Source: Clostridia bacterium
GTDB taxonomy: Bacteria; Bacillota; Clostridia; Oscillospirales; CAG-272
Direction of reading: 5' to 3'
Assembly: GCA_017457465.1 (NCBI GenBank)
Contig: JAFTHJ010000236.1
Coordinates: 1 to 5,283 of the forward strand
Length of the DNA: 5,283 bases
Positions 4,917 to 5,283 of the stretch are shown here, piece after piece. The translations under genes and the position numbers were made by a program. Under the pieces are notes generated by a model that worked only from the letters and a program-made list of their open reading frames with translations, was not told where the DNA came from and ran no database searches. Positions within the stretch are counted from its first letter, which is position 1. Every line of letters starts with the position of its first letter.

Positions 4917-5283
4917 GTGAAAAAAATTGCGTTGCTGCTCACGCTGCTGCTCGTATTATCGTCGGCGCTCATTTCCTGTAAAAAGGATAACGGGGATTCC
5001 GATAACACGGCTAATACAGAGATAAAGCTTGAGCCTATGAACTTTTTTGAAATTGATATATCCGAGTATGTCGCGCTCGGCGAGTATAGCGGACTTGAGA
5101 TAAGCTGTGCTGACGGTCAGTCGCGCGGAGACGCGGTCTGGGCAAAGGTAGTAGACAGTGCGGAAATAAAGAAATATCCCGAGCATCAGGTTGATTATTA
5201 CTTTGAACAGGCACGTGCGAAGTACGAATATCTTGCGAGGCAGGGCAACGATACATACGAAAATATTCTCACGGGGCTCGGCG
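4917..5283 (+). CDS. Lipoprotein, trigger-factor-like (partial, runs off the right edge)
   Basis: The first 122 codons are visible. The GTG start at 4917 is supported by AGGGAGGT (4903-4910), six bases upstream. Residues 1-20 are a lipoprotein signal peptide (two lysines, then a leucine-rich core) ending in the lipobox LISC with C21 as the lipidated cysteine. A short polar linker rich in D and N (22-37) follows, so the mature protein should be anchored on the outer face of the membrane. SEYVALGEYSGLEI (49-62) resembles the stretch at the entry to the PPIase domain of trigger factor and related clostridial lipoproteins. VWAKVVDSAEIKKYPEHQV (74-92) and the helix after it resemble the start of the trigger factor C-terminal chaperone domain. 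The FKBP-type PPIase domain that normally lies between them is not seen. A folding-helper role outside the membrane is inference, and the 3' end is missing. Confidence 0.7.
   Translation, partial: MKKIALLLTLLLVLSSALISCKKDNGDSDNTANTEIKLEPMNFFEIDISEYVALGEYSGLEISCADGQSRGDAVWAKVVDSAEIKKYPEHQVDYYFEQARAKYEYLARQGNDTYENILTGLG

Overview
The window looks like chromosomal DNA of a low-to-mid GC Gram-positive bacterium, most likely a clostridial gut lineage (Oscillospiraceae/Ruminococcaceae-like). The reasons are strong AGGAGG-type ribosome binding sites, consensus sigma-A promoters with 17-base spacers, the Firmicutes-style yceD-rpmF pair, a YpsC-type RNA methyltransferase, a stand-alone NnrD, and a lipoprotein signal peptide. 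This placement is inference from protein content; no rRNA is present.

Layout. Bases 1-200 hold no convincing gene but contain two adjacent perfect hairpins that could belong to a structured RNA. A strong promoter (202-230) drives a THUMP-domain class I RNA methyltransferase (260-1384, +). It converges on an XRE-type regulator with a large helical C-terminal region (1430-2596, -), and the two share a perfect 32-bp palindromic terminator (1386-1417). The regulator has its own promoter, overlapped by two small palindromes. Next is a 340-base spacer (2648-2987) holding a composite, nested palindromic repeat (2780-2915). The gene for ADP-dependent NAD(P)H-hydrate dehydratase, nnrD (2988-3839, -), follows. 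An AT-rich spacer separates nnrD from the divergent yceD-rpmF operon (4026-4779, +), which has a near-perfect promoter and a rho-independent terminator. The window ends inside a lipoprotein gene (from 4917, +) whose visible part resembles trigger-factor-like clostridial lipoproteins.

How the genes relate. Most of the content is housekeeping: rRNA modification (methyltransferase), large-subunit biogenesis (YceD with zinc-binding L32) and metabolite repair (NnrD). The XRE regulator sits alone and has no obvious target beside it, so autoregulation is the only hypothesis the sequence offers. I see no CRISPR array, transposase, tRNA, phage gene or defence system, and no clear new biological system. 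The points most worth following are the structured leader region at the left edge, the composite palindromic repeat, the putative operator pair, and the unusual domain order of the partial lipoprotein.
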